Of a stretch of DNA of 64,000 nt, positions 1 through 11,935 are shown in pieces. This DNA comes from Selaginella tamariscina (lineage: Eukaryota; Streptophyta; Lycopodiopsida; Selaginellales; Selaginellaceae). Where the stretch lies: assembly GCA_003024785.1 (NCBI GenBank), contig PUQB01000034.1, forward strand, positions 468,269-532,268, in the 5' to 3' direction. The notes below the pieces were generated by a model. That model searched no databases, was not told the DNA's origin, and saw only the letters and a list, made by a program, of their open reading frames with translations. Position 1 is the first letter of the stretch, and every line of letters begins with the position of its first letter. The translations under genes were made by a program, and so were the position numbers.

Positions 1-1313
1 CGAGCCTCACATGTGGTCGAAGAGCAGAGGAGCTCTAACACCGTTCGAACGGAGCATGTTCCATTCTGGCTCGACTGTCCGTCGCAACAGCCACCAGCTT
101 GGGAGAGCACACTATTCGACATGCACGCCAATGATCTACCAGCGATTCTTTGGGAGCCAGAAGAAGTAGAGGCTATCAAGAAGAGCAAGATGAAGAAGAC
201 GGTGCGGAAGACAACTACACCTGCAAAGGGATCGGGAGCGGGACCAAGCTCTTCTACAGCACCTCCGCCAGCATTCGACTTTACAATCAATGAGGTACAG
301 CCACTTGTAGCTAGTTTGGACATCAAGGACGACCTGATGACCTTCATCCCGACCCTGGCTGCATCCCGTGGATCCTACGACCTAGCTGTGTGCGACATGG
401 AGGAGATGAGCAGGTCTTTCTTCGAGCCAGGTGCTTCCCAGACAGAGGTGTACACCAAGCTCCGAGAACAGGTTGACAGACTACATACGGTTGAGTCACA
501 AACGTTGTTCCAGGAAGTGGTAGGTGAATACGGCTTCAACCTCATCATCCTCGACTTGCCCAATGAGCTTGTATATGGAGGTGCTAGCATCAACAAGGAC
601 ATTGTGCAGCTAGATCCGGTGAAGTTTGAGGAGGCCTTGCAGTTCAGTGGAATGCACTTGGCAGCGAGTGGTTTCATGGTCGTCTTCGCGAGTTCTCCTT
701 CTGTTTCGGCGGTGATTCAGGCGGCTGCAGTAATCAACTTGGAGGTTGCAGGGACTTACAGCGTCTACCGTGCACGAGGCTGGGGATACCGTGACAAAAT
801 TAAGGTAAGCTAGCTATTCAAGTTCAAGTTTAACTTGGTCTATGTGGCAGGATAACTTGTTAGTTCTCTTGGTGCTGCAAAGCTCTGAGAAGAAGTCGAA
901 GAGGCCAAACCCTCTGGCGTTGACGAACACGATCCTCGTCGACACTGCCGACCGTTATCAGGAGGCTTGGTAAGGAAGTGCTTTGCTATGTTTATCCTAA
1001 TGGAAGATTGTGCAGGATTATGATTCAACCGAAGAGTGTTCGACTCATGCAGCTTTTGATCGAGCGTCTCAGTAGACCTGGCGACCTAGTCTGGGATATT
1101 GGTTCCGGAACCGGGTCATCATTGTTAGCTGCCGTCGAGCTCGGAAGGAATATTATAGGAACCGAGAAGAGTTTCGAACTCTCTAGGTTGGCAACAAACA
1201 AGCTTGCAGAGAACATTAGACCAGAAGAGTTACCTACTCAAACACCTCCACGTCCAAGCGTAACTGGTGGTTCGAGAACTGCAGCTTTACTTAAGATGAA
1301 GAAGAAACTTTAG
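1..1313 (+). CDS. N4/N6 DNA-methylase-like protein, 5' part outside the window
   Basis: Three exons with clean GT-AG borders: 1-804 (open to the window edge), 851-969 and 1016-1313, joined in frame. The third exon encodes MIQPKSVRLMQLLIERLSRP, then GDLVWDIGSGTGSSLLAAVE and GRNIIGTEK. This is the layout of the C-terminal AdoMet motif I region of the bacterial-type DNA methylase N-4/N-6 family (target-strand K-P-x-x-L helix, then D-x-G-S-G-T, then the acidic residue after strand 2). The expected catalytic DPPY position in exon 1 reads LIILDLPNELVYGG, so catalysis is doubtful. The N-terminal part has a lysine-rich, Ser/Pro-rich linker. The same layout recurs in the degraded gene at 52520-55519. 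It could be a mobile-element gene or a host gene derived from one. No break is seen in the visible part. Confidence 0.6.
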
Positions 1314-1556
1314 CTAATGTATATTGAGTAATAAATTAAGCTAATAAAAAAAAAATTAAAAAGAAATACAACAGTTTTAATAGAATTCTTTTTTGCCGAC
1401 TGAGGCCAATACTGCCGACCAGAAAGAATATTCCAAAATATTCTAGAATATTCTTGAATATTCGAGCCCAGGCCTCCTGGGCCCCAAGCCTCCAAAATGG
1501 CGACACTCATTTTCATTTATCTAGAGAGATGTCCCCACAAACAGAAGTTGATCGTG
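1314..1556. other. AT-rich 3' flank without a gene
   Basis: Starts with poly-A/T-rich sequence after the methylase-like stop, then several GAATATTC-type repeats around 1425-1465. No coding signal is seen. The GAATATTC theme also occurs near 48520-48600 and 50950-50990. Confidence 0.5.
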
Positions 1557-2060
1557 AATAGATGTCCCTTATAGTCAGGTTGTCGGGAGTCTAATTTATC
1601 TTATGGACCAGATATAGCCTACGTAATTGGTGCAGTTGCAAAGTTTATGCAAGATCCTGGTTGGGAGCATTGGCTAGCAATTAAGAGAAATTTACGCTAT
1701 CTCAAACGAACAACATATCTTGTACTTGCTTATAAGCGTACAACAAATTGGGAGCATTGTGATGCTGATTTTGCTGGTGATCCTGACTCATGACACTCAA
1801 CTTCTGGTTATTGTTTTACACTTGGGCAATGCAATTTATCACATGGAGCAGCAAATGCCAATTGTTATTGCTCTCTAGTGTGGAAGTTGAGTATATTGCT
1901 CTTACTATTGCAGCTCAAGAAGCCATTTGGCTTAGACAACACTTGGATAGGCTTCTTCTTATCTCCTCACGGCGCAACACCTCCATATTGTGACAATCGA
2001 AGTGCTTACATGCAATTCTTGTTATCATTTGCTTAAATTAACACACAATCACATGTCCTT
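1557..2060 (+). mobile_element. Ty1/copia fossil, RNase H region only
   Basis: The translated strand shows the end of a copia polyprotein: reverse-transcriptase tail (LRYLKRTTYLVLAYKRTTN), then the RNase H block with CDADFAGDPDS, STSGYCF, a VEVEYIALTIAAQEAIWLRQ-like stretch and YCDNRSA. Only the 3' end of pol is left; no LTR pair is seen. It is broken, with a few breaks, and looks old. Confidence 0.85.
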
Positions 2061-2549
2061 GGTGGTGAGGACAACTGCAATTATTTAAAGCAATGATAAT
2101 AAAATTGTTTTTGAGAATTCTATAAGACTCCTCGGTGGCGAGGATGAAGTGGTTGTACGGAACTGTATGGAATGGTACGGAGGTGCGCAAACGTGAGAGC
2201 GAGTCACTATAGAATGCACCAACGTATACGTTTTTTACTAATGAATATTAATTAATTGTATATTACAATATTATAATAGGGATAAATGATAATAGTTTTA
2301 GTAGTTTATAGTATTATTTTTAATCTAGTATATACATGCACAAAAATAAACACTCACTATACTATATAAATTGATGCATTCAAAGAAAGTAAAAATTTAA
2401 TTAAGATTTATATTTAAACTCATTTTAATAGAACTTGTTAATAAACATTAAAAACGCTTGAGCATTACATAATTAAACTGCTATCATTTCACACGAACCC
2501 TAGTTAGGGCTTGCTAGGGGTTTGAAGCCTAGGCGATTGAGCAGGCGCT
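2061..2549. other. AT-rich spacer upstream of the DnaJ gene
   Basis: From about 2220 to 2490 the sequence is strongly AT-rich and shows no gene. The last 50 bases become GC-balanced and probably hold the promoter and 5' leader of the downstream DnaJ gene. Confidence 0.4.
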
Positions 2550-3762
2550 ATGGGAGGATGTAAGTTGGGAATTGAGGGGTTGTTGCGGATGGCGCTGGTG
2601 CAGGGAGTCCGTAAAGCGGGAGCAAGGCCAAATGCACTCGAACAGATGAGCCTGTTCCATTCCTCTGCTCCATTGCAGGAGAAATGGCGAAGCAAATACA
2701 GAAATGTGAGTAGATGTCGACAATCGTTCTTAACAATGCCTCTTGTATATGGCAGAGAACAGGTACACAGATTCGGAGAATAGCCACAAGGTAAGGTAAG
2801 CCTGAGCAGGTGTGTGTAGTTTTTGATTCTTATTGATCTCCATTGCAGAAGTATGTAGCATATGAGAGACGGAAAGAGAGAGCTGCACATAGGCAAAATT
2901 TACTTAATTGGAGACTCCACGTTACTTTCGATCAGATAGAGGTTGATTTTGAGTGTCTCTCACTGTCAACCTTAAGCACCGATGACTCGTTATCTTTCTG
3001 ATTGTGTTGGATGATCATACACTTTGTTTTGCGTCGCAGGGGTCTTTTGCGAAACCTCACCAACAGAAAGACCGTCGTTGGAGCCGTAGAAGCTTTAGCT
3101 CGAAGAAAACAAACGACTGGGAAGCGTATTTGAAGTATGAAGGCGACTGGGAACGATTTTTAGGAAATTCACTAATTTATCAGGTGCGTTCTTCTCGGCA
3201 TATGCGTGTGAGAGTGTGGGGCTGAAATGAGTGAGTTCAGATTTTGAGACGGCAGGCCTCGGTCATATAAAGGCCGGCCTAAAAGGATGTGGCATGAATG
3301 GGATTCTGAGGATGAGGACGACGAAAGATGAAGACGAAGATGACGGTTGGGACGATGATCCGACCTTTGGAACTCGGTACAAGAAAACAAAGCCCAGAAC
3401 AGCGTCACATTCCACTTCTAGGCCTAAGCCTGTAGTTACGATTGGCCAAAGAGCGGACGGATAGCTCGGGCCTTCCTCCTGCCGGTACATTGACAATGGA
3501 GGAGCTCAAAGCTGCGTAAGAACTACATTCATCTATTATTTTCATGCTCTAAATGTTGTTTTCATGCCTGGCAGATTCCGTGCCTCTGCATTAAAGTGGC
3601 ACCCAGATCGGCATCAAGGCTCTTCTAAGGTGTGCGTGAGTGTGTATGCGTGCATACATACATTGTTATTTTGTAGGATACGGCAGAGGAAAAGTTCAAG
3701 GCATGCGGAATGCGTATAGAGCTTTGTGTAGTGCTTTGGCTGGGTCTAACAACAGGTGTTGA
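2550..3762 (+). CDS. Organellar DnaJ-domain protein with C-terminal J domain
   Basis: The first exon starts MGGCKLGIEGLLRMALVQGV and joins through short GT-AG introns to RYTDSENSHK and KYVAYERRKRERAAHRQN. Further exons give DWEAYLKYEGDWERFLGNS and an acidic stretch with WDDDPTFGTRY. The end carries a J domain: LPPAGTLTMEELKAAFRASA, LKWHPDRHQGSSK with the HPD signature, then DTAEEKFKACG and NAYRALCSALAGSNN. This matches plant J proteins whose J domain is C-terminal and begins with the LGLPPTGPL-type motif. As an Hsp70 co-chaperone it would act with an organellar Hsp70; the basic N-terminus suggests mitochondrion or plastid (inference). Two one-base frame shifts are needed, near 3445 and 3715. 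The exact middle exons are unsure. Confidence 0.75.
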
Positions 3763-3825
3763 AAGAAAGGACTTTATTCATTAAGAAAAAAAAAAAATAT
3801 AGTGTTAGGGATCTAGGTTATAGGG

Positions 3826-5220
3826 ATGAGACGACGGCTACGAAGGGTGATGTTCCTCGAGAAGAAGTGGTGGGTGCTTGTGTTGCTTGTTGTCTGCTGC
3901 TTGGTTCTTCCGATGTTGCTCGTGGACAACCTTGAACAGGAAGCTGATCGGCACGATTATCATCCCCCGAATTGCCCATCTCCGATGACGCTTAGCAGCC
4001 ATGCTTCTGCAGCCAGGCATGCGATGGGTACGACGCGACTTGCTTCCCACGTGTTAGAGGTGGATCTGTATTTCTGCTTCTGAGTAAGGGCATGCGCTGC
4101 AGATTCATTCTCGTTCACGTTGCCGAGGGTGATGCGATTTCATGGGAGAGGCTGACCCTTCCCATTGTAAAGGCGAAATGCGAAGGTGGGGTACTTGGAT
4201 TAGAGGTCTGTCTATGATTGCAGACGAGAGGTTTCTACCATACAGGAAACCCAATCCTCACCACACGAGGCCGAGAAGCTCATCCCGGCTTCCTTATTGC
4301 TAAAGATGCTCAATAATAATGCTACATTGTATTGGTTTTGTGCTCCGGGGATGTGTCCGAGTGGGGCAAAGCTTCTTGCAAGCGATGGGTATGGTGGACA
4401 AAGTCAAGTATTGAGCTCCCCAGAGAACCCATCTGCTTTGAGGATGCGTTCTCTTCTCTCCGCCCACCAACGTGCACTATATCCCAAATTCAGAATACAA
4501 TTCTTGGTTACGCCATCGTGTCTTGCAACACTGTTCTCTCCCAATTGTATGTGGTTTCTCAATTTCACACGCATACGCACAATGTTCTCAATGTGCGTTC
4601 TTTCTCCGTGAAGGTAAAGGTTCTACTCAGTTGAAAAGCGCTCTTATTTTGGATAGGACGGGTTCTAGACACCTAGCAAACAAAGACGAGTACAGGTCCA
4701 ACGTTCTGCTTTCACATGTACTCATCTGTACTTTCAGATTCCAGGCTAGTGAACGAGGCTTTGAACATCCCCTGAAGAGCGACTATGCAGGCAATGGTTC
4801 CTTCTGTGATCAGGCATGTACTATGGACTATAGAGAAAGAGAGGGTAACATACTTCTGTTGAACAGGTTTCCAAGTGGCTAGCGAGGATTTCATGCTTGT
4901 TCCTCATGGCTCGCAGAATGTCAACTTGCTCTTTGCTCCGCCTGGAGCACGAGTCATAGAGTATGCACAACGTAATCCAAATGCAAGCTCCAAACGCGTC
5001 TGCTTACTGTATAGGTGTTCCCCTATTTGTTTTACAATGATGCACTGAGGAATTACACACACGCTGCTCAACTCCAGGTGCATAAACTTCTGGGAGATGT
5101 TCCTCCACACAACTTGCTCTTGCAGCTTCTCTCTCCTCGGCTGGACTTGTGCTACCACGTTAGATGGTGTAGAACTATGCTCGCCGGAACCCGTGTATGC
5201 CAACCTGCCGGAGCTTCATA
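3826..5220 (+). CDS. Type II membrane glycosyltransferase, GT61-like
   Basis: The 5' exon (3826-4083) encodes a short basic tail and a single membrane anchor (WWVLVLLVVCCLVLPMLLV), typical of a Golgi type II enzyme. Later exons give LKSALILDRTGSRHLAN, then EDFMLVPHGSQNVNLLFAPP, GARVIE and, after a short intron (about 4961-5012), VFPYLFYNDALRNYTHAAQL. The order hydrophobic strand, H-G, FAPPGA.VIE.FPYLF is the C-terminal signature of family 61 glycosyltransferases, which move pentoses or GlcNAc onto cell-wall polysaccharides or glycoproteins. Several segments lie in different frames and not all can be explained by introns, so the gene is either damaged or affected by indel errors. Family confidence is moderate; substrate unknown. 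Confidence 0.6.
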
Positions 5221-5393
5221 GGCTGCTGAAACACATATGATTTATACACACAGTGAATATATGTTATTGTGATTTCAAAACTTTCTCGCTCTACACAAAA
5301 AGAATACACAAAAAGAATAAACAGGGAATAACAAAACGGAAGCGGCAAAAAAGCATCTCTTTCAACTTACAAACTTTGGCTCGAGTTTGACCT

Positions 5394-8300
5394 CTAATAT
5401 GCTAAGTGAAGCCGCCTTGTCTGCTTGATATGTCGGCTAGCATTCAATGTTCTGAATGCAAGGTTCCGTATGTCCTCACGTGAGCATTCCTTGGAAATGC
5501 GGATCAGCTCCCATAGAGCTCCTCCAGCAACGAGATCTTTAGCATTCACCTCTGCACAAAGAGCGTGGATAACAAGTGTATGTGTAGAATTCACCTTACA
5601 CTGCGTACCGTGCTGTGCCAAATGACAAAGAGCCAGTTCAATATGACGGCGAATCGGGGAAGCCTCGTTGTTAGCATTAGCTACTATCCACGGCAGTGCT
5701 CCGTCATCTATCAAGAGCGATCTTCCGCTCCTATATCCTGAGAATGCCCCAGAGACTATACATGCATGCACGTGAATGTGAGAAAAAAAAATACAGAAAT
5801 AATGCATACCTTGAACAGGCCCTCGACTCACATTTTTGCGAAGTTCGCTATGCCTCTGCGACCTGAGCCAGAACGTCTGGGTGCCTGGACCTGACCATTC
5901 CTAAGAGGGCGCGAATACCACCTCTTCTCTCAATCTCATTTGAAGTTTATCTAGAAAATGGAGAGCGAGTTATTGCAATAGACAAGCTCAGTTAATGCAG
6001 TAAGTACCATTTCCACAGAGGTTGGCAATGGTCCCCGCAACCATTCTCAGTGTTGAGGGTCTTCTGCTTCGGCAGATGTTTTAGCCAAGAGTCCGATCCC
6101 GCCTTGTGTCATGATCAATTCCTGGTTAACCTCGTAAGAAAAAAAATACAACGGATTATAACAGGGAAGCACAAAGCGGCCAACTTACCATTTCATCGCG
6201 AGATTTGCAATGGCACCAGCCGCCACACGTCTTATAGTCTCATCCTCGGAGCCCCGTAAGAGTGACAAGAGAGAGTGTAGCCCCCTGCCTCGACAATCTT
6301 TTCCTGGTTTGCCCTCACATACACGGGCACATGTTATTCTCCCCTGAAAAGTAATTAGTCAGCTTCTGAACCTTCAGCTGCAAGGTTTGCGACAACTTTA
6401 ACAGCATGAACGCGTACATCAATGTCCTCCGATCCAGCAGTGACAGTATCTTTTGCAGGCCAACTGCAGGAAAACAGCAAGTCGTTCATTACCTTTCATA
6501 CTCACACATGTGGTTAGATACACCTTGTTCGAAAAGCTTAGCTATTGTTGCTCGCTGACCATTGCCATTCTCGCTTGGGCGGCACTTTGAGGCCTCAAGG
6601 CTTTCTGAATCACACCGTTTGGTCAGAAGCGTCTCCTATTTCCCTCTCCGTGCTTTGTTGCTAAGAAAAACAAAAACAGACAGTTTCAATACGAGTAACG
6701 AGTAAACATTACTGACATTCATGCCTTACCTCATCCACTTCTTGGAGTCGCTGCCTAAGAGCATGTATTTCCCTCTCTAGAACCTCTCTCGCCTTGATTT
6801 CTTCCTCTAGTCTCGCTTGTAAACTCCCTATCATCCCACTCTGAAAAAGGGAAGATTAGCAGGCGGTTTGCAATTGCCTCGACAACAGTGTTACCTCAGA
6901 TGGGACGGTCGCATTATCGAACTTTGAGCTTTTTAATTCCTGCTCAGCTTGCTCTCTCAAACGGACCTCCTTCGTTAGCAACTGCTTCAGTTGTAGAATT
7001 TCATCAGGTTCGTGTTTGTCCCCAGTAGCATTCTGTTCAAACAGTAGTCAGAGCTTACTGAGGCTTCTCGCTGCATTCTTACCTGTTGGTGCTTGCTACA
7101 AGAATCCCTGAGCTCGTTTTCCAGATTCTCCTTTTGAGCACGTTCAAGTGCCAACGTTTGCATCAGAACTGCTACTTCCTGTGTGTGCTTTTGGGACAGC
7201 TCCATGAGCTCCTTTTGGTGCTTTGCCTTCTCAACTTGCATGTGCCTCTGTCCATAAAGCATAAACATGTTAGTACCGAAGAGTAGAAAAAGAATCCACC
7301 GCCCAACGACTTCTTACGTCTTTGAGCTCATGGGTATCATGCGGGCTGTCTCTGAGTTCTTTCTCTAATCTTTCTCTATGTGCTCGCTCCATAGAAAGCT
7401 TTTGCATTGTCTCAATATGCTCTTTATGATGCCTTACTCTCTCTGCTGATAATGTCTATAGATACATATGCAGTTAATGGCTAGCTAGCATGACCTTATA
7501 CATTCCTTATGCTGAGTTATATGAATGCAGAGAAAATATAGATAGTCTACTCACATCCAGAGAAGATGCGAGCTTGTTCTCGGCCTCTGCAACGCAGTGC
7601 CGTGCTTCTTCGAGCCTCTTCTCAAGCTCCTCTTCACTATCAAAGATAGCCTTGGCTTGCCGCTCGTTTTCCACAATAAGTCTGTCTAGCTCCGACTCTA
7701 AACGGCGGCAAAGGCTCTTGTAATCAAATTCCTCTTTGAGCTTCACCATGTTCTCAACTTTCATGGCCTACAACAGCAAAGCCAAGTGAGAAACCGAAGA
7801 AAATAAGAAACACTCATACAAGTAGCTCTTACTCGCTGTCCAAACATTATAGTGCTTGCTGTCTCTCCGCGATGCTGTGGAGAAGGCCCGATGGTGATTA
7901 TCAGTGACGTTCTGGCAGTGCCTGGAAAATTACACACAACCTTGAGAAGAACGAACTTCTTAAGAGGGAGAAAAAAATACTTGCCTCCAAAAGAATCACG
8001 CAGGATTCTAGTGAGCTTTGAGTCTCTTGTTGGGACATGCGGACTGTTCTCAGCGAGTGCATTGATGCACTTTCCTAAAGCAGTAAGAGAGGGTTTATGG
8101 ACTTCGCTTCTTCGAGAGTGTGCCCTTCGCTGCCTGCACTTTCAAAATCGGTGCTTAATAAGGCCTACGGAGTCCAAACCTCCGGCATTTACCTGATTAT
8201 ACACTCTCTCAGACCCTGCAAGGTCCACGATCACGAGCTTACTCTTCCGGATTGTAGGGACCCGGTTCCCTTTAGCAAGCTGGACGCAGTTTCCGTTCTC

Positions 8301-9402
8301 ACTGAGCACGACAACGTCCCTCTCGGGCTTGGCACGCGCTACCTTCTTAACATTCACCTGTAGAACAATATAGAGCATTTAGCCCGTGTGAACAGAGAGA
8401 GATTATTACCAGTAAGATTGCGTGACTGCGGGACGACTCGGTATTGAGCTTGGTGTTGGCTGCAAATCGATTAGCTTCCCCAACTTGGAGCAATCGAACA
8501 AAGCTTCTGTGATCCACAATATGTACCAGAGTTGCTCCAGGCAATGAAACATCTCCCGTCTTTGGATCCTCCACGATGGGGATGTTATCTCGCTCGGGAG
8601 CGAGTAAATCTTGCACCGTCTCCATGTAGAGCTGTCCACAGATGACCGATTCTGAGAAGATGGGACAACACATGCTTTGCAAGTAAATAGAAGGTTTTAC
8701 AAGAAACCTGGAGGTAGGAGACTGTGACGGAGTCGTTCTCAAGGGAGATGTCCGATAGAATGTCCTCCATGGCACGAACCATGATTCCTCTGTCTGCACT
8801 ATCTTCTTCTCCCAGCCTTCCAAGCGTAAAAGTCTTCCCTGTTCCCGTCTGCCCGTAAGCCATGACAGTCCCATTGTATCCTTCCAGTACGCTCTGCAGC
8901 TCTAGAGCAGTTTAGCACCGAGAGGCGATGAGAAGCAAAAGCGGAGATAGTACCTCAACTACGGGCTTTGCCACCACTTCGTAGACACGCTTCTGGGATG
9001 CCGTCTCCGTGAAGACCTCATCGAACTGATAAGTTTCGCAGTCCCAGTTGTTCTTCCTCAGTTTGAGCCGCTTGAGCTGCAGTCAGTCTGGGCCGTAAGG
9101 CAACTAGGCCAAAGAGAATATCACCAACCTACCTCCGTAGGAGCTCAACGCAGTCACCGAAATCAGCATCCACTACAAGCTCCTCGGCATTCCTGGGTCG
9201 GATACGGACTGCCACACGGACCCTTCCGGAGACTGGCAAAAGCGGGGATGGTTGAGAGAAGTAGGGAAAAGGAGACAATGTACTTACTATTGGACTCGTT
9301 CTTCTGGGAGCCCATGCTTGCGCGGCGAGCAGAAGAGGGGGAGGCGGACTTGGGGCGAACCGCTGGGCCTCCCACGGCCGATGGCGGTGAAGGTTTTGCC
9401 AT
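5394..9402 (-). CDS. ARK: Armadillo-repeat kinesin (plant ARK family)
   Basis: A microtubule motor of the plant ARK kinesin family, which controls microtubule dynamics in tip-growing cells. The start is [17 protein letters not shown] at 9402. Exon 1 (9402-9288) is followed by [18 protein letters not shown] (9232-9133), [20 protein letters not shown], the P-loop [20 protein letters not shown] near 8860, [13 protein letters not shown] near 8430 and [14 protein letters not shown] near 8260. Many short exons of charged coiled coil follow (7760 down to 6700). The C-terminus (5831-5394) matches the last armadillo repeat with [20 protein letters not shown] and [13 protein letters not shown]. Introns are about 45-70 bp. 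Exons 2 and 3 do not keep phase, so one base seems lost near 9135. Family call is firm; middle exon borders were not all resolved. Confidence 0.9.
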
Positions 9403-9804
9403 GACGGAGAGAGGCCTATCCAGACGTACTGCCCGAGAGGCAACACTTAACGAGTTCTTATATCCAGTATATGCCATATTTCCTTACCTCAACAAAGACC
9501 ATCCCAGGAAGATCATGCTCATCACAGTCCCAATTGAGTCATTCTACAGGAGGAGAACGAGGGAGGAAAATAACAGATCTAGATCGCGCGCGCGCACCTA
9601 GTGCTAGGGCGGCAAATGCAACCCTAAGTTAAGAAACAAACGCATTTGGATTTGCAAGTGACAAAGGATGCGGACACCGTTGTTTTAACCCACTCATTTT
9701 TTATTTTATTTTATTTTATTTCTTGTTGCGAATCGAACCACCGTCGTAGGTGGTTAAGTGCCATGTGAGACTTTGATCTCAAAAAGCAGTCAACAACAAA
9801 ATTA

Positions 9805-10278
9805 TCACTTGTTCTGCTTGCGGACGAACAGCTTGTCTAAATCCTCCGTAACCACGTTCCTCCTGCAGACACACATGGTTGTATCAGTGAGACAGAGACA
9901 GACACAGAGACATGCATACCTTCCCTGTCTCAATTGGGGTGGTACAAGGCGGCCGTCAGCGGTGTCCGGGGGAAGCCTGGGCGTGAGTAGGTTACCATGG
10001 GGAAGTTTGCTGCGGGGTTGCATCGAATTGTTGCCATTGTGCTCTCCACGAGACCTCTTCTTGGAATTGAGCTCCTGGGCTGCGTCCGGCAACTGTACAA
10101 GGGTCGTCTGTGGGGCTGCGGCTTCTACTTTGACACTGCTTACTTACTCGAGGTCAGTATGCAAGGGGAAATAAAGAATTGAAACTCACGGTTGAGGTTG
10201 AGGTTGGGTGCTTGCTTGAGATGGCTTCTCCGCCTCGTCCTCGTCTGACGATGCATCGTAATCCACCAGCGACATCAT
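9805..10278 (-). CDS. Small charged nuclear-type protein
   Basis: Three exons, 10278-10190, 10135-9920 and 9862-9805, all with GT-AG borders and in frame, give about 120 residues. It starts MMSLVDYDASSDEDEAEKPS, an acidic N-terminus seen in several small plant and animal nuclear proteins (MSLVDYASSDE type). The middle is basic and proline-rich (LNSKKRSRGEHNGN, RLPPDTADGRLVPPQLRQGR). The C-terminus is RRNVVTEDLDKLFVRKQNK, a conserved tail. No known catalytic motif. The KKRSR stretch could be a nuclear signal. It lies 400 bp downstream of the kinesin start and is read the same way. Function unknown. Confidence 0.75.
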
Positions 10279-10596
10279 AACTGGAACCTACTTAATTAAC
10301 TTATGTTTGGGACCAATGATACTCAGCAAAAGGGGAAAAGGGAGGAGCAGCATTAGGTGGCTGTTTCTGCTAGTTTTTGGTGTGCGTTCACGGACTCAGG
10401 TGTCAGTGAGGTTGACGGCGGGTCTTCCACTGTCAATGCTCCACAGAAAGGAAATACATGGTGCATTGGATATTTGGTGCTCATGATTCCATGGATACAA
10501 CCTATAGATCTCCACCCATCGTCGCAAGTTCTCAAGTAGAACACATCGGAGCCTCAGCTTTAATCCAGACAGGTTCTCTGTTGCTAACAAAGTTTC

Positions 10597-11847
10597 ATGT
10601 TCCTGAGTTTAAGATTACATGTACAGGAACGAAGGTGTTTCAGCAATAGAGCTCCTGAAAGCAAGACTTATTGCAGAGCGGTCGACAGCTGAGTCTGCAA
10701 AGTTAAAGATTGAGGAGCTTGAAAACAAGGTATCCCATCCCATAAGCTACTACATGTTGATTAATACAACTGTCAGTACTACATCTGGAGCGTACACTTG
10801 AGCTGGAGATCCAAAAGAGAAGAATGTAGAAGAAGCATTGCAAGAATCCCTGGAGAAGATGCTAGACTATACTGCAAGTGGCGATGAACCAAGCACGGAC
10901 ACGGAGTTGGAATCTTTTGTTGCGTCTGAAGGTGGGAGGAACTCTGGGCTCATTAGACAACCTGGTTTTGATGATCTAGAAGCATTGCTGCGGGGAGAAC
11001 CAGCTGCAGAAACAGGATCAGTACAAGTTCCAAAACATGAACCCGCTGAATTCATCCTCCAGCCAGTGCAACCTACCGTGCACTCGGACTCAGAGTGGGC
11101 TACTGACGGCATAAAGCATGAAGAGAACTCTGAAACTGAGGAAGAGGATTTTGAACACAACAGAGAGCTGCTAGATCTCCTAGAAAGATGGGCAGCTTAC
11201 TTCAAGCTCATACAGAGTCAAGGTAACATTTCTACATTGAAGCTTGATCATATAGCTAAATGTCTGTATGTCCAAACTCAGAGTTGACAAAATGGCCTCC
11301 CAAGCAAAGGAACCATGGCTCAGTGAGGTCGTTCATTTGATTGACGATGAAATATCACACAACAGTATTGACATGCAGGTTCTCTCTCTCTCTCTCTCGC
11401 ACACACACACACACACACACACACGTTTCACCAATTATTACTAGGTTGACGAGACGCACCAGTCTACACAAATCCCGGAACCTGAGGTACCATATGTTAG
11501 TTTTGCCAAGTACTTGGTTTGAGTGAGCTTGAGAATGTGGAGAAGTGTATTGAAACAGATGGTGAGGGGACGGTATGGAAAATTAATGAGGTTCATGCCG
11601 ACATGGAAACACCTGAACTAAAACTCCACGAGCAAGAGAGACACGAGCCATAGATGACGTTGAAACAGCTGAGCTTGAGTTTCACAGGAAAAAGTTGAAG
11701 TATGGGGTGGTTAAGGCCGAGGATAATACGGAGCTTCCACATGACAGGATGGACGATCTTTTCAAAGTATTAAAATCCGCCAAGAAGAAGCTCAAGCATT
11801 CCAGGGAGCGTAGACAAATGATCGAGAAGCAACTTCTGGCTGCTTGA
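10597..11847 (+). CDS. Acidic protein with terminal coiled coils, unrecognised
   Basis: Exons can be followed as VSAIELLKARLIAERSTAES, AKLKIEELENK (10619-10729), then after a short intron an acidic segment (10838-11287) with DELESFVASEGG-like, LLRGEPAAETGS and ENSETEEEDFEHNRELLDLL motifs. An intron holding a CT/CA repeat (about 11377-11442) follows, and the last exon ends KVLKSAKKKLKHSRERRQMI near 11840. Charged heptads at both ends suggest coiled-coil pairing. A frame change near 11275 is needed to keep the conserved-looking KMASQAKEPWLSEVVHLIDD segment. I do not recognise the family. Sequence between 10357 and 10597 may hold a 5' exon, but no reliable start was found. Confidence 0.5.
11377..11426 (+). 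repeat. CT/CA microsatellite in an intron
   Basis: A run of TCTCTCTC followed by ACACACAC (about 50 bp) lies between the donor after ATGCAG and the acceptor TTACTAG near 11443. Confidence 0.8.
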
Positions 11848-11935
11848 TAACCATGGGATTTAACTTGTGTGTTTTATAAATAAATTTGAATCCCATTAGG
11901 CTTTGTTTGAAATATCTTGTTAGATAGATATTGTA

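Noticed and set aside
1-1313. mRNA m6A methyltransferase of the MTA/METTL3 type
   Set aside because: No DPPW core or MT-A70 text. The motif order (target-recognition helix, then motif I near the C-terminus) fits the bacterial-type N4/N6 DNA methylase layout better.
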